NCBI RefSeq assembly: GCF_000757725.1
Contig: NZ_JJMU01000019.1
Location: 1-48,409, forward strand
Origin: Sphingobacterium deserti
Lineage (GTDB): Bacteria; Bacteroidota; Bacteroidia; Sphingobacteriales; Sphingobacteriaceae
Reading direction: 5' to 3'
DNA: 48,409 bases
The position numbers and the translations under genes are program-made. Positions 28,082 through 37,843 of this stretch are shown here, piece by piece; within the stretch, counting starts at the first letter, position 1; each line of letters opens with the position of its first letter. Below the pieces are notes generated by a model, which did no database searches, was not told where the DNA came from, and was given only the letters and a program-made list of their open reading frames with translations.

Positions 28082-29401
28082 TTAGTCAAGCATATCCTTA
28101 GGACGAATGCGTGAGCCAAACAAAGCGTAGGCCAGCATCAGCAATTCGCAGACCACCGTCAACGTCCATGTCCAGCGCCATGAGCCCAAAATATCTGCTA
28201 GGCCTCCCTGAATAAGTGTGAACACAGCGCCCCCGAAGACTGCTGAGATGAATACACCGGAAGCTTTGGACGTGTACTTCTTTAAGCCTTTAATAGATAG
28301 CGAATAGATACAACTCCACATCGAGGAGTGCAACAGACCTATAGCAACTAAAAACCATAAGTTTTGGGTGATCATCGCTATAATCGCAAGTATGGTAGCT
28401 AGAATGGTGGTGGTTATCAATTGCGTTTTGGCTGATATCTTGTTAAAGAAACTGGATATCGCTCGGCCAACAAGGAAACCTCCCCAATACAACGTAGAGA
28501 GCAAAGCATGTATACCAAGATCCATTCCGCCAATGATGATATCTGATTTACCGAAGAAAGTAAGCGGGTGGCCCGATTCCATAAGTTCAAAAGCGTGCAG
28601 ATTTATATTTGCGCCAATAGCGACTTCCGTTCCTACATAGAAGAATATGGCTAACACACCGAGTACAAAGTGTCGAAATGACCAAATACTGCGTTCCAAC
28701 TTCTCACCATCCACGGCTCGCGTATTGGCAATATCTGGAATGTTTAGATTCTTCGTGATTAGCGTAACCAACAATACACATAGCACAAGCCCAGCAATAG
28801 GCAGTATCAATTGCTTAATCTCTATACCGGCGATGGAAACCCCGCCAAACATTACAGCGGTCACAAAGAAAGGTGCGGAAGTTGTACCGATAGAATTAAT
28901 CGCCGTCGTGATATTCAGTCGCTGGACGGGCTGCGTTCCTGGCAATTCATACGAAGCGACATAAGGATTGACCACTACTTGGATCACAGCGGCTGAAGTA
29001 CCCATAAGATAGGATCCGATGACAAAAATAATGAAGCCATAAGGAATGATTGTTTCGCCCAATTGTAACACAAGATGTGTATGTTGAGATCCGATCCATG
29101 ATGAAATTAAATACATCAGTAAGCCCGATATCATAAAGAACAAGCCCCTTAGGATGGTACTCTTATACCCCAATCGATTGACCCATTTACTGGCCAATGT
29201 ACCATTCAGCAAATAGCCCAAGAAAAAAAAGAAAGTGATTAACGTGGTAAACGTATTCTTTAATTGGCCCGCGTCAGCAAGAAAGGTAATTTTTAATGGT
29301 GCCTGTAATTGCTCGTTTACAGTGGTCAGAAAGCCCACAATGAAGTATATAAAAGTCACCGTAGCAAATGGCAAAATGCTATTACGTGTATTCGATGTCA
29401 T
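28082..29401 (-). CDS. FucP-like MFS sugar:proton symporter
   Basis: A 439-residue inner-membrane transporter with about 12 helices. It belongs to the fucose:H+ symporter (FHS) branch of the MFS, seen in the opening segment FIYFIVGFLTTVNEQLQAPLK, where FucP has its conserved charged and polar residues, and in NPYVASYELPGTQPVQRLN of the fourth and fifth helices. It lies 32 bases after mannitol 2-dehydrogenase and before a porin-like gene and a fructokinase, so the substrate is probably mannitol or a related polyol or ketose, taken up with protons. The substrate is inferred from context. Confidence 0.9.
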   Translation of the reverse strand: MTSNTRNSILPFATVTFIYFIVGFLTTVNEQLQAPLKITFLADAGQLKNTFTTLITFFFFLGYLLNGTLASKWVNRLGYKSTILRGLFFMISGLLMYLISSWIGSQHTHLVLQLGETIIPYGFIIFVIGSYLMGTSAAVIQVVVNPYVASYELPGTQPVQRLNITTAINSIGTTSAPFFVTAVMFGGVSIAGIEIKQLILPIAGLVLCVLLVTLITKNLNIPDIANTRAVDGEKLERSIWSFRHFVLGVLAIFFYVGTEVAIGANINLHAFELMESGHPLTFFGKSDIIIGGMDLGIHALLSTLYWGGFLVGRAISSFFNKISAKTQLITTTILATILAIIAMITQNLWFLVAIGLLHSSMWSCIYSLSIKGLKKYTSKASGVFISAVFGGAVFTLIQGGLADILGSWRWTWTLTVVCELLMLAYALFGSRIRPKDMLD

Positions 29402-29433
29402 AACCTATAGATTTATTTCAAATAATAAGATGA

Positions 29434-30873
29434 TTAGTACGATGTTGATTGATTAGCTAAGACATTTCGCATGCCCTCCCTTTTTATACGATCTACATAA
29501 TTGGTATATAGTGTGGAAAATTCACTATTATCTGTTAGATTTAAATGCTTAAATGGTGGGATTGCCAAAAAAGCAAGTGGATCCTCGTTCTGTATAAGAT
29601 CTAAATCTTGCTGTGTCAGCCAGGGTTCATTGATCTCGTATGTTGATCCGGAATCGTCCTTCAAGCAGGCAAGGTAGTGTCGGTACGCTGCAATGAGTAT
29701 AGCGACCCTTGTTAAATCCTGCCCTGCTGCTATCATTTTTTTAAGATTTGGAACGATATAGACCGGAAATTTAGAGAGTCCGTCACCGCATAAACGACTC
29801 ACCTGGTCGCTTACGGATTTGTTTCCGAAACGTTCGAGCAGCGTTTGTTTGTACTCCTCCAAATCCGTTCCCTGCGGTGCAGGTACGTGCGGGGTGATAT
29901 CTTCATCCATAAATTTCTTTATGAATGCACGTACATCATCATCCTGCATGGCTTCGTCCACCTTGCGGTAGCCTTTGAGCATAGACGGGTAAGACAACAA
30001 CGTGTGGGAGGCATTCAGCAAACTAAGTTTCATGTTTTCAAACGGCTCGACATTGTCGGTAAATTCCACCCCTACCCTTTCCAACGCAGGCCTTCCGGCA
30101 ATAAAATTATCTTCAACGACCCACTGGATAAAGTCCTCACAGTAAACCGGAGCTTTATCCGCAACACCACTTTTCTTATTCAATCGCTCTACATCCTGCG
30201 CTGTCGTCGTTGGCGTTATGCGATCTACCATACTGTTTGGGAAAGTGACGTTATCGCTAACCCAAGTTGACAAATTCTCATCCTGCTCCGCGATGAATGT
30301 GGTAAAAGCTTGTTTGGCGGCTTCGCCATTGTGTTGCAAGTTATCGCAGGACAAGATGGTGATCCCCCCCGCCTGGTTAGCGCGACGGCGCCGTAAACCT
30401 TCTGCAATAAAACCAAATACTGTCTTGGGTGCTGAAGGACGCTGCAGATCATGCTCTACAGCATCGTTATCCCAAATAAAACTTTGCGTTGATTTGTCTA
30501 GGTTATAGCCGCCCTCGGTGATCGTCAGCGTGATGATTTTAATAGCAGGATCAGCAATCTTATCCAATACAGCTTCAGGCTGCTCAACAGCCCACAACAG
30601 TTGCTTAATGGAATTAACCTCATGCACTTCGTCTTGCCCGTCACGACCACATACAGTGAGGGTATAGCGCAAACCCTGTGCTGTAAGATTGTGAAACGTA
30701 TTTTTGTCAGACGGCAGTAGACACACTCCACAAATCCCCCAATCCGCCTGGTCTGGATCGCTTAGCAGTTGATTGATAAAAAACGCTTGATGTGCGCGGT
30801 GAAAATTTCCTACCCCGATATGCAAAATTCCGCAAGGCACGCCTGAGTGATCAAAATTATGTTGATTTTCCAT
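29434..30873 (-). CDS. Mannitol 2-dehydrogenase / polyol dehydrogenase (long-chain mannitol dehydrogenase family)
   Basis: A 479-residue NAD-dependent long-chain polyol dehydrogenase. The N-terminal coenzyme site is ILHIGVGNFHRAHQAFF. The catalytic segment is KLSLLNASHTLLSY, with the Lys-Asn-His set of this family. These enzymes oxidise D-mannitol to fructose; relatives act on arabinitol, sorbitol or the hexuronate-derived fructuronate and tagaturonate. With a fructokinase in the same operon, and no uronate genes, mannitol is the likeliest substrate. First gene of the operon, divergent from a LacI regulator. Confidence 0.92.
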   Translation of the reverse strand: MENQHNFDHSGVPCGILHIGVGNFHRAHQAFFINQLLSDPDQADWGICGVCLLPSDKNTFHNLTAQGLRYTLTVCGRDGQDEVHEVNSIKQLLWAVEQPEAVLDKIADPAIKIITLTITEGGYNLDKSTQSFIWDNDAVEHDLQRPSAPKTVFGFIAEGLRRRRANQAGGITILSCDNLQHNGEAAKQAFTTFIAEQDENLSTWVSDNVTFPNSMVDRITPTTTAQDVERLNKKSGVADKAPVYCEDFIQWVVEDNFIAGRPALERVGVEFTDNVEPFENMKLSLLNASHTLLSYPSMLKGYRKVDEAMQDDDVRAFIKKFMDEDITPHVPAPQGTDLEEYKQTLLERFGNKSVSDQVSRLCGDGLSKFPVYIVPNLKKMIAAGQDLTRVAILIAAYRHYLACLKDDSGSTYEINEPWLTQQDLDLIQNEDPLAFLAIPPFKHLNLTDNSEFSTLYTNYVDRIKREGMRNVLANQSTSY

Positions 30874-30917
30874 CCTATAACAATTTACCGGTTTATAATA
30901 AAATCTTACTGGTTAAC

Positions 30918-30925
30918 CAAAACTA
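30918..30925 (-). promoter_or_regulatory. Possible core promoter element of the polyol operon
   Basis: On the minus strand TAGTTTTG matches TAnnTTTG, 45 bases upstream of the dehydrogenase start. No TTG is found 19-21 bases further up, so it may need an activator. The two LacI operators begin 46 bases upstream of it. Confidence 0.35.
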
Positions 30926-30970
30926 ACGATAAGCCACATTATTAAAAATTGAAAATCAATATTATAGACA

Positions 30971-31004
30971 TGGGAACGATCCCAAAATTAAGGGAACGAT
31001 CCCA
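30971..31004. promoter_or_regulatory. Two tandem LacI-type operators
   Basis: The 12-mer GGGAACGATCCC occurs at 30972-30983 and again at 30992-31003, 20 bases apart. Each is an imperfect palindrome with a central CG, the form expected of LacI-family operators. They lie between the divergent polyol operon and the LacI-family gene, so the LacI-family protein probably binds both and controls both directions. Confidence 0.8.
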
Positions 31005-31022
31005 AAATCACATTCTTATACT

Positions 31023-31030
31023 TACCTTTG
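31023..31030 (+). promoter_or_regulatory. Core promoter element of the LacI-family gene
   Basis: TACCTTTG matches TAnnTTTG and would start transcription near 31037, about 20 bases before the ATG at 31059. Its -33 region overlaps the right-hand operator and has no TTG, so bound regulator should affect its own synthesis. Confidence 0.45.
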
Positions 31031-31058
31031 AGTAAATAATTAAGCACAGAGAAAATTT

Positions 31059-32078
31059 ATGAAGCGCATAACTATTAAAGATTTATCTAAATACCTGGCC
31101 TTATCAACATCGACGATATCGCGGGCGTTTGTAGACGATAAACATATTCATCCGGACACAAAGCGAACGGTACTGGAGGCCGCGCAGAAGCTGGGCTATC
31201 GCCCTAATCCTATGGCGCTTAGTTTAAAATATGGGAAATCGAAAAACATTGGGTTCGTGGTGCCGGAGATGACGACACCATTTTCCTCTACGGTGTTACG
31301 AGGCGTGCAAAATATACTGTATCCATTGGGCTATCGGGTAATCATTATGCAATCGGAGGAAGATCCAGAGATAGAACGAAAGAATCTGTTGCTTTTGGAA
31401 GAATTTAATGTAGACGGTATTATTATCAATCTGTGTCATGAAACCTATAATCAGGCTAACTATCAGCACGTCATGCAGCGCGGCATCCCTATGGTTTTCT
31501 TTGATCGTATTCCACCCAATGCCTTAGATGTTTCCAAGGTTTTGGTCAATGACGCTATAAAAGCCTCCCTGATGGTGGAGCATTTGATCAGTATTGGAAG
31601 AAAGAGGATTGTACACCTTCGAGGTCCTGCCAGCATACGCAATGCCGAAGAGCGCGTTAGTGGTTACCGCCGCATCTTAACAAAATATGGACTGTTTGAT
31701 CCAGCACTGCTTGTAGAACCAAAGGGCATGCTGTTTCAGCATGGACGTGATGCAGCTAAAGAGCTGGTAGAGAAAGGTATTGCTTTTGATAGTATTTTTG
31801 CGTTCACAGATACCTTAGCAATTGGCGCTATGAATTATTTACTAGAAAAGGGTTACCGCATACCTGAACAGGTCGCGCTTGCAAGTTTCTCGGGAACAGA
31901 AATGGCTACGATAGTACACCCGCCGCTGTCCAATGTCCAACAACCCCTGGTAGAAATGGGGGAAACCGCAGCGACATTGGTTATGGAAAAAATTAAAGAT
32001 CCAGATGTCGCAAGTAAATCGGTCACGTTAGATGCTAAACTCATCTATCGAGCATCGACATTGGGAATGCCCGTGTAA
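31059..32078 (+). CDS. LacI-family transcriptional regulator of the polyol operon
   Basis: A 339-residue LacI/GalR regulator. The N-terminal helix-turn-helix is in TIKDLSKYLALSTSTISRAF, followed by the hinge helix region RPNPMALSLKYGKSKNIGFV. The periplasmic-binding-protein-like effector domain runs from about 62 to 339, with AFTDTLAIGAMNYL and LASFSGTEMA typical. It is divergent from the mannitol-type operon with two tandem operators between, so it is very probably that operon's regulator. The effector would be the polyol or a product. No terminator is obvious after its stop. Confidence 0.93.
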   Translation: MKRITIKDLSKYLALSTSTISRAFVDDKHIHPDTKRTVLEAAQKLGYRPNPMALSLKYGKSKNIGFVVPEMTTPFSSTVLRGVQNILYPLGYRVIIMQSEEDPEIERKNLLLLEEFNVDGIIINLCHETYNQANYQHVMQRGIPMVFFDRIPPNALDVSKVLVNDAIKASLMVEHLISIGRKRIVHLRGPASIRNAEERVSGYRRILTKYGLFDPALLVEPKGMLFQHGRDAAKELVEKGIAFDSIFAFTDTLAIGAMNYLLEKGYRIPEQVALASFSGTEMATIVHPPLSNVQQPLVEMGETAATLVMEKIKDPDVASKSVTLDAKLIYRASTLGMPV

Positions 32079-32394
32079 AGGAATTCTATACGATCAGTAG
32101 CTTCTTTTTGTTCAACCTATAAAGCGCCGATTTCTCTTACCCAACCGGCAGAAACCCAGAAAGCTTACTCGACGGTCATATCTCTATACGTTGATGGACG
32201 ATAGCTGTAAATTTTCAAATTAAAAACTAAAGGCAACACATGTAAAACCATTTAGCGAATTATTATACCCTCAAGCGTAAAAAAAGTGCAATCGTTTACA
32301 TTTTCGTTTTATTTTTTTAGATTTACATTGGTCAACGCAAAAAACCGACTGCTCCGGCAGCTACTAAACTAACTAACCAGCAACTTCGATCTGT
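32079..32394 (+). promoter_or_regulatory. Intergenic region with possible promoter of the sigma/FecR/SusCD cluster
   Basis: No gene is seen in these 316 bases. The best promoter match is TTTA at 32295 with 20 bases to TAGATTTA at 32318-32325. Both elements deviate from consensus at one base (A for G), giving a start near 32332 and a leader of about 60 bases. The imperfect match may mean a weak housekeeping promoter, or one read by the cluster's own ECF sigma factor. Confidence 0.3.
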
Positions 32395-32991
32395 ATGAAT
32401 GAAAGAGAGCTACAAGAAGGGATAATGCATGGCAAGCAAACTGCCTTTTCCTTATTTTTTGACAGATATTGGAAGGAATTTTATGCTTATGTGTATCGCA
32501 TCCTTCAGGATCAGGAAGAAAGCACTGATATCTTGCAGGACACTTTCGCTGCATTATGGGAACAACGCGAAAAGTTAGGCCAAGTGCAGTCTATCAAGGC
32601 ATATGTTTATACAATCATCCACCACAAAGCTGTAAAAAGCATAAAAAACAATATAAAACTTCGTCATTTAAAAGATGAATTGGGTAAATATTTCCCGAGT
32701 CATGACGACAAGCTGGCGCAAGAAGTAAACGCCCGAGAATTGGCGGCCCTGATCAACGAAGAAATACAAAATCTTCCTCCACGCATGCGCGAGATTTTTT
32801 TATTAAGCCGAAACGAATATTTATCGTACCGAGAGATTGCTGAACAACTTTCCATATCAGAAAATACCGTAAAGAAACAAGTAAGCTTGTCCATAAAACA
32901 GCTTAAGCAAAGAATTGACGCTGTCTATTTAACAAAATCCGTCAGCGCCGTTAGCATTTGCAAAGCACTAACTTTACTAGACTCACTATAA
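32395..32991 (+). CDS. RNA polymerase ECF sigma factor (FecI-like, Bacteroidota type)
   Basis: A 198-residue ECF sigma-70 factor. Region 2 is in YAYVYRILQDQEESTDILQDTFAALW, the core-binding and -10-recognising helix. Region 4 is in LPPRMREIFLLSR with the helix-turn-helix SYREIAEQLSISENTVKKQV. It heads a cluster with an anti-sigma FecR gene 103 bases downstream and a SusC with an N-terminal signalling domain. This is the usual Bacteroidota trans-envelope circuit in which ligand binding at SusC releases the sigma factor to transcribe the transporter genes. Confidence 0.95.
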   Translation: MNERELQEGIMHGKQTAFSLFFDRYWKEFYAYVYRILQDQEESTDILQDTFAALWEQREKLGQVQSIKAYVYTIIHHKAVKSIKNNIKLRHLKDELGKYFPSHDDKLAQEVNARELAALINEEIQNLPPRMREIFLLSRNEYLSYREIAEQLSISENTVKKQVSLSIKQLKQRIDAVYLTKSVSAVSICKALTLLDSL

Positions 32992-33094
32992 TTTTTCCAC
33001 CTGTATTTCAGGATCTTATATATTTTTTCATTTTCACACTACTACTTCTTTCCCAAAAAGAACACCTACTGGCATACTAACACCATAACTGCCA

Positions 33095-34267
33095 ATGCAC
33101 CGCCCTGAAATAAACGATATACTGGAAAAGTATGTGAACGGAACTTGCACTACGCAAGAACGTGAATTAATAGACTTATGGTTACTCAAGCGTGGGCATA
33201 ATGAAAAAGTTCTGGTTAACGTAGACCATGATCACAACTTAAAACAAAATCTTTTTGCACAGATCAATGCATTGGAAGACTTGCCACTGCATATCCAAGA
33301 CGCGGATCGCCGCCCTTCTTTTTTACGCGTTATTCACCGTTATAAAAACTATATCCTTCCCTTGAGCGCCGTCGCCGCGCTGATCTTAATCTTCTTTGGC
33401 TTGCCTCGCCATAGTGAGATACAGCAGGCGAATAGGGTGGTTAACGTGCAAACACGTGAGGTAACAAGCGCAGCAGAAAATCCGACAGCATTTAAGATTA
33501 GTACGGCAGAGCGTGACTATACGATTGATGAACTACCGGAAAATATAGAACTTCATATTGGCAACGCTTATGTTATGAAGCGTGGCGATAACAGCCTTCA
33601 TTATCGCGCAGACAATCAAGCTGCGGATGAATTATTAACCTACCATACTGTCAGTGTTCCGGCGGGGAAAGACCTGAATCTTTACCTTGCAGATGGCTCC
33701 AAAGTATGGGTTAATACCAAAACTGTTTTGCGGTTTCCTACCAGCTATGCCGGGAAAAATAGAATGCTCTATCTATCTGGCGAGGCATTTTTCGATGTAG
33801 CTTCAGACAAAGCTCACCCCTTCATCGTAGCTGGAAAAGGCATGCAGGTGAGCGCCACGGGCACGCAATTTAACGTGCGTAACTACATCGACGAAAAGCA
33901 AAGGAGCACAACCTTGGTCGAAGGCAAAGTCGATGTCGATGACGGAAATCGGGTGGCAAAACTATCGCCAAACCAGCAATGGCTTGCGAAACAGAAGGAC
34001 ACGCGTGTGCGCAATGTTGATGTCGCTAATGTGTTAGGGAGCAAAGATGGCTACTTCGTTTTCGACAAACAGAATATTCGCGAAATTATGCACGAAGTTT
34101 CTCGTTGGTATGACATCGAGGTTAATTACCAAGGAGAAATTACCGACAAAGAATTTGGCGGAACATTTTCCAGAAAACGCAGCCTTGAAGAATTACTAGA
34201 CTACCTCAGTTCACTGGGTGGATTTTATATGAAGAGAGAAGGAAGGAGGATTACGATCATGTCATAA
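33095..34267 (+). CDS. FecR-family anti-sigma factor
   Basis: A 390-residue inner-membrane regulator. The cytoplasmic N-terminal region of about 80 residues (ILEKYVNGTCTTQERELIDLW) would hold the sigma factor. One membrane helix follows (about 88-105, ILPLSAVAALILIFFGL). The periplasmic FecR domain (about 185-300) has the typical AGKDLNLYLADGSKVWVN, LSGEAFFDVA and ATGTQFNVRNY. The C-terminal DUF4974 domain (about 315-390) is a small secretin-like fold thought to contact the SusC signalling domain. It lies between the sigma gene and susC, with a hairpin after it. Confidence 0.95.
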   Translation: MHRPEINDILEKYVNGTCTTQERELIDLWLLKRGHNEKVLVNVDHDHNLKQNLFAQINALEDLPLHIQDADRRPSFLRVIHRYKNYILPLSAVAALILIFFGLPRHSEIQQANRVVNVQTREVTSAAENPTAFKISTAERDYTIDELPENIELHIGNAYVMKRGDNSLHYRADNQAADELLTYHTVSVPAGKDLNLYLADGSKVWVNTKTVLRFPTSYAGKNRMLYLSGEAFFDVASDKAHPFIVAGKGMQVSATGTQFNVRNYIDEKQRSTTLVEGKVDVDDGNRVAKLSPNQQWLAKQKDTRVRNVDVANVLGSKDGYFVFDKQNIREIMHEVSRWYDIEVNYQGEITDKEFGGTFSRKRSLEELLDYLSSLGGFYMKREGRRITIMS

Positions 34268-34287
34268 TATATCATCCTAAATGTAAA

Positions 34288-34315
34288 AACCGGAAGTGCT
34301 CCAACACGCCCGGTT
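34288..34315 (+). other. Hairpin between fecR and susC
   Basis: AACCGG (34288-34293) pairs with CCGGTT (34310-34315), with an inner GTG/CAC stem. No T-run follows. It may attenuate or stabilise the susC transcript, separating low regulator expression from high transporter expression. Confidence 0.4.
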
Positions 34316-34380
34316 CAATACACAGCATAGAGCTGCTATTAGGTCAAACAATTGCGGTAACAATTCTAACTAACCTATTC

Positions 34381-37300
34381 ATGCAAATATACAATTATTT
34401 TGCTGCCCTAAAAAGGGGTAGCCAGCGATCTTTTTATCTAACTAATCTGATCATAACCGTGAAACTATGTATCGCCATGCTCATCTCTGTCGTGCACGTG
34501 CATGCAGCAGTATTTGCGCAAAAGGCCACCATCCAAGTGAAAAATGAGTCATTGGAAAAAGTCTTCACCAGCCTGCGCAAACAAACAGGATACGATTTTC
34601 TGTATGTATCTGCCGACTTAAAGGGTACGAAACCAGTGACCCTAACTTTTGTAAACTCACCTATTAACACTATTCTGCAGGCTGTTTTTGACAAGCAACC
34701 GGTTACTTATACCATAAAAAATGATATGGTTTTGGTACAGCGGCGGTCTGTAGCTCCAAAAGCGACTGTTCGACAAGACAGCACCGTCCGAAAAATATCC
34801 GGTGTGGTAAAGACTCCAGATGGCAACACGCTAGGCGGAGCATCTATCACCTTGCAGGGAGGTAAAGCCGAGAGCACCCTTACAGATGCGACCGGAAAAT
34901 TTACCATCAACGCTCCTGTTCATTCCACAATCTCGGTATCCTATGTGGGTTATAAGTCAATGCCCGTTGCTGTAGGTGAGCAAACCTGGTATGATATCGT
35001 GCTGACAGATTCTTCAAGTATGCTTGAAGAGGTGGTCGTAGCAGCTATGGGGATACAACGCAAACGGAAGACCTTAGTTTACTCGAGTGCGGAGATCAGC
35101 GGATCCGCGCTGAATGAAGCCCGGGAAACCAATGTCGCCAATGCACTGACGGGCAAGATTGCCGGTGTGGACGCGACGCAAGTAGCGGCAGGGCCTGGCG
35201 GATCCAGTCGTGTTGTCATCCGGGGAAATGGATCTCTAAACAGCAACCAACAGCCTCTTTATGTCATCAATGGTATTCCGATGAACAATAACAACAAAGG
35301 CGGTGGTACGAACACAACTGGGCTGAATATAGACCGTGGGGATGGAATATCAAGCATTAATCCTGACGATATTGAATCTATGACCGTGCTTAAAAGTGGG
35401 GCAGCTGCGGCGCTATACGGTAGCCAAGCGGCAAATGGCGTTATTTTGATCACCACTAAAAAAGGTGCCGCCCGACAAGGTATTGGCGTAGAGTTTCGTT
35501 CAAACGCCATGATCGGTACGCCTAGTGCCTATCCAAATTACCAATACCAGTATGGATCTGGGAACGATGGAGTGAAGCCAACCACGCAGGCCCAAGCGTT
35601 GAGCGCCGGACGCTTATCTTACGGTGCGCCGATAGACGGCTCGTCTGTTGTTCAATTTGATGGCGTCTCTCGGCCCTATTCCGCTGTGTCCGTGCGCGAT
35701 AATATCAATAGCTTTTACAGACCTAGCGTAGACCTGACCAACTCGCTGGCCTTCAGCGGCGGCTCAGAAACTATAAACTACCGGGTTTCGCTTTCCGACC
35801 TGCGTTCACAGGCACAGACACCAAATTCCACATTTAAAAGAAAAACGGGCAATCTTAGCCTGCAATCTAAGCTTGGGAAAAACGATTTCCTAAAATTGGA
35901 ATCTACCATCCAATATAATCGGGAAGACCGAAACAATATTGCCGGTGTTGGTTATGCCGAACGCAATCCATCTTGGGCAGTCTACCTGATCGGGAATACA
36001 GTCGATATCAATTCCCTTCGTCCCGGCGCGAATGCCGAAGGTAACGAAATCCCGTGGAACCCAGTTCCTGCGGCACCCAATCCATGGTTTGTTGTGAACA
36101 ACACGGGCAACAGCGATGATCGGGATCGCTTCATTGGACAGTTTTCTGCACAGGTGGACCTGATGAAAAATCTGTATGTCCGCGGAACCATCGCTCGCGA
36201 CTGGGAATCCATCGATTACATGGACTATAGCCCGATCGGGACAGCATTCACGCCGCGAGGATTGTTTAACTCCAACCAAGAGCAAAATGTCAAAACAAAC
36301 TATTTGGGGATAATTAATTACACCTCGGACTTTTCTGAAAATTTCGGCTTTACGGCCTTGTTAGGCGGGCAGGCAGATCGCAATGCTTACACATTTAGTG
36401 CTATTAACGGAAGAGAATTTATCGTCCCGAATTTTATCAGTTACACAAACTTATCCATATTGGATAACCCGAGCCGGATAGACACGCGTTTTGGCACCAA
36501 TTCAGTTTTTGGCCAAGCGGATTTTAACTATAAATCATTCCTGAATCTAACGGTAACCGGACGGCAGGATTGGTTTTCAACATTGAACAGAGAAAACAAT
36601 GCCATCTTTTATCCTTCTGTTGGCGGTAGCTTCATTCTGTCTGACATCGTCACGCTGCCTTGGAAGATGAACTTTCTGAAACTACGCGCCAACTGGGCAC
36701 AGGTGGGCAGCAGTAATGTGGGGCCGGGCGATGTGATCCGTATGTATCAAATCCGGACGGGTGGTTTCCGCGGTACCACCGTGCAAGACGGTAGCAGTGA
36801 ACTCATAGACGTAAATCTTAAACCCCTCACGGTAACGACATCCGAAGGTGGTTTCGAGATGAATTTCTTCAATAACCGTTTAGGAATAGATGCGACCTAC
36901 TATAGTCGAATTACCACGAATGACATTCTAAAACCCAATATATCACAAACGAGTGGCTTTCTATCCGGCTTTATCAATGCGGGCAAGATCAGCAATAAAG
37001 GTGTCGAACTGATGATCACGGGTACGCCTATACGAAGAGATAAGTTTCGCTGGAATATTACCTACAACTATGCGTATAACCAAAGTAAAATCGTTGAGCT
37101 TGCGCCTGGGCTAGACTTTGTGGAAGTAGGAACAGGCATCTCGGGCGCCGTACGCATACTCAACGCTGTTGGCCTGCCATACGGTACTGTTCGCGGTTGG
37201 AAACTGCTGAAAGACGAACAGGGCAGACAGGTTTACAATGCTACGAGTGGCTACGAGGAACGCGTTGAGGCAGACCTTGGTATTGCCAATCCGCCGCACA

Positions 37301-37833
37301 CCATGGGATTAAATAATCAATTCCAATATGGCGATTTTTCGCTTAGCTTTCTCTTTGATGCAAAATTTGGCGCTGTGGCCTTCAATAACATGTGGACCTA
37401 CGCCATGCGCTTTGGTTTAACGGAGAGCACGCTACCGGGCCGGGATAACCCGAATGGACTTACGCTGGAAGGTGTAGATCGAGATGGAAATCCCTTCAGC
37501 AAAACTTGGCCGAAGGAGCAACTGGACACCTATTACAACAACCGTGGCGCGATGTATTCGGAATTACAAACGTTCAGCACCGACTTTGTCAAATTACGCG
37601 AGCTGGTTTTCAGCTACCGCATCCCTGCCAAGAAACTTGGTATTAAGGGCATTGAATCGGCCAGCATCGGGATCGTCGGCCGAAACTTAGCCATCCTCTA
37701 CCGAGACAAGGCAGTGCGGGCGGCAGGCCTTGACCCCGAAATGCAGCAAACGGTAGGCAATGCCACAGGCACAGCCGGGACAGGCGAGCCTAGAACAAGA
37801 AATTTCGGATTCAATTTGAGTGTTACATTCTAA
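34381..37833 (+). CDS. SusC/RagA-type TonB-dependent outer-membrane transporter with N-terminal signalling (STN) domain
   Basis: A 1150-residue transporter. A signal peptide (to about residue 47, AVFAQ) is followed by an STN domain (about 48-125, SLEKVFTSLRKQTGYDFLYV), a carboxypeptidase-regulatory-like domain (about 138-215), the plug (about 225-370, with VRIRG-like VVIRGNGSLN and MTVLKSGAAAALYGS) and the barrel ending in FGFNLSVTF. The STN domain links ligand import to the FecR/sigma pair upstream. SusC proteins work with a SusD lid to pull oligomeric or bulky ligands through the outer membrane. No glycoside hydrolase lies nearby, so the cargo is probably not an ordinary polysaccharide. SusD follows after ten bases. 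Confidence 0.96.
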   Translation: MQIYNYFAALKRGSQRSFYLTNLIITVKLCIAMLISVVHVHAAVFAQKATIQVKNESLEKVFTSLRKQTGYDFLYVSADLKGTKPVTLTFVNSPINTILQAVFDKQPVTYTIKNDMVLVQRRSVAPKATVRQDSTVRKISGVVKTPDGNTLGGASITLQGGKAESTLTDATGKFTINAPVHSTISVSYVGYKSMPVAVGEQTWYDIVLTDSSSMLEEVVVAAMGIQRKRKTLVYSSAEISGSALNEARETNVANALTGKIAGVDATQVAAGPGGSSRVVIRGNGSLNSNQQPLYVINGIPMNNNNKGGGTNTTGLNIDRGDGISSINPDDIESMTVLKSGAAAALYGSQAANGVILITTKKGAARQGIGVEFRSNAMIGTPSAYPNYQYQYGSGNDGVKPTTQAQALSAGRLSYGAPIDGSSVVQFDGVSRPYSAVSVRDNINSFYRPSVDLTNSLAFSGGSETINYRVSLSDLRSQAQTPNSTFKRKTGNLSLQSKLGKNDFLKLESTIQYNREDRNNIAGVGYAERNPSWAVYLIGNTVDINSLRPGANAEGNEIPWNPVPAAPNPWFVVNNTGNSDDRDRFIGQFSAQVDLMKNLYVRGTIARDWESIDYMDYSPIGTAFTPRGLFNSNQEQNVKTNYLGIINYTSDFSENFGFTALLGGQADRNAYTFSAINGREFIVPNFISYTNLSILDNPSRIDTRFGTNSVFGQADFNYKSFLNLTVTGRQDWFSTLNRENNAIFYPSVGGSFILSDIVTLPWKMNFLKLRANWAQVGSSNVGPGDVIRMYQIRTGGFRGTTVQDGSSELIDVNLKPLTVTTSEGGFEMNFFNNRLGIDATYYSRITTNDILKPNISQTSGFLSGFINAGKISNKGVELMITGTPIRRDKFRWNITYNYAYNQSKIVELAPGLDFVEVGTGISGAVRILNAVGLPYGTVRGWKLLKDEQGRQVYNATSGYEERVEADLGIANPPHTMGLNNQFQYGDFSLSFLFDAKFGAVAFNNMWTYAMRFGLTESTLPGRDNPNGLTLEGVDRDGNPFSKTWPKEQLDTYYNNRGAMYSELQTFSTDFVKLRELVFSYRIPAKKLGIKGIESASIGIVGRNLAILYRDKAVRAAGLDPEMQQTVGNATGTAGTGEPRTRNFGFNLSVTF

Positions 37834-37843
37834 AGCTATCACA

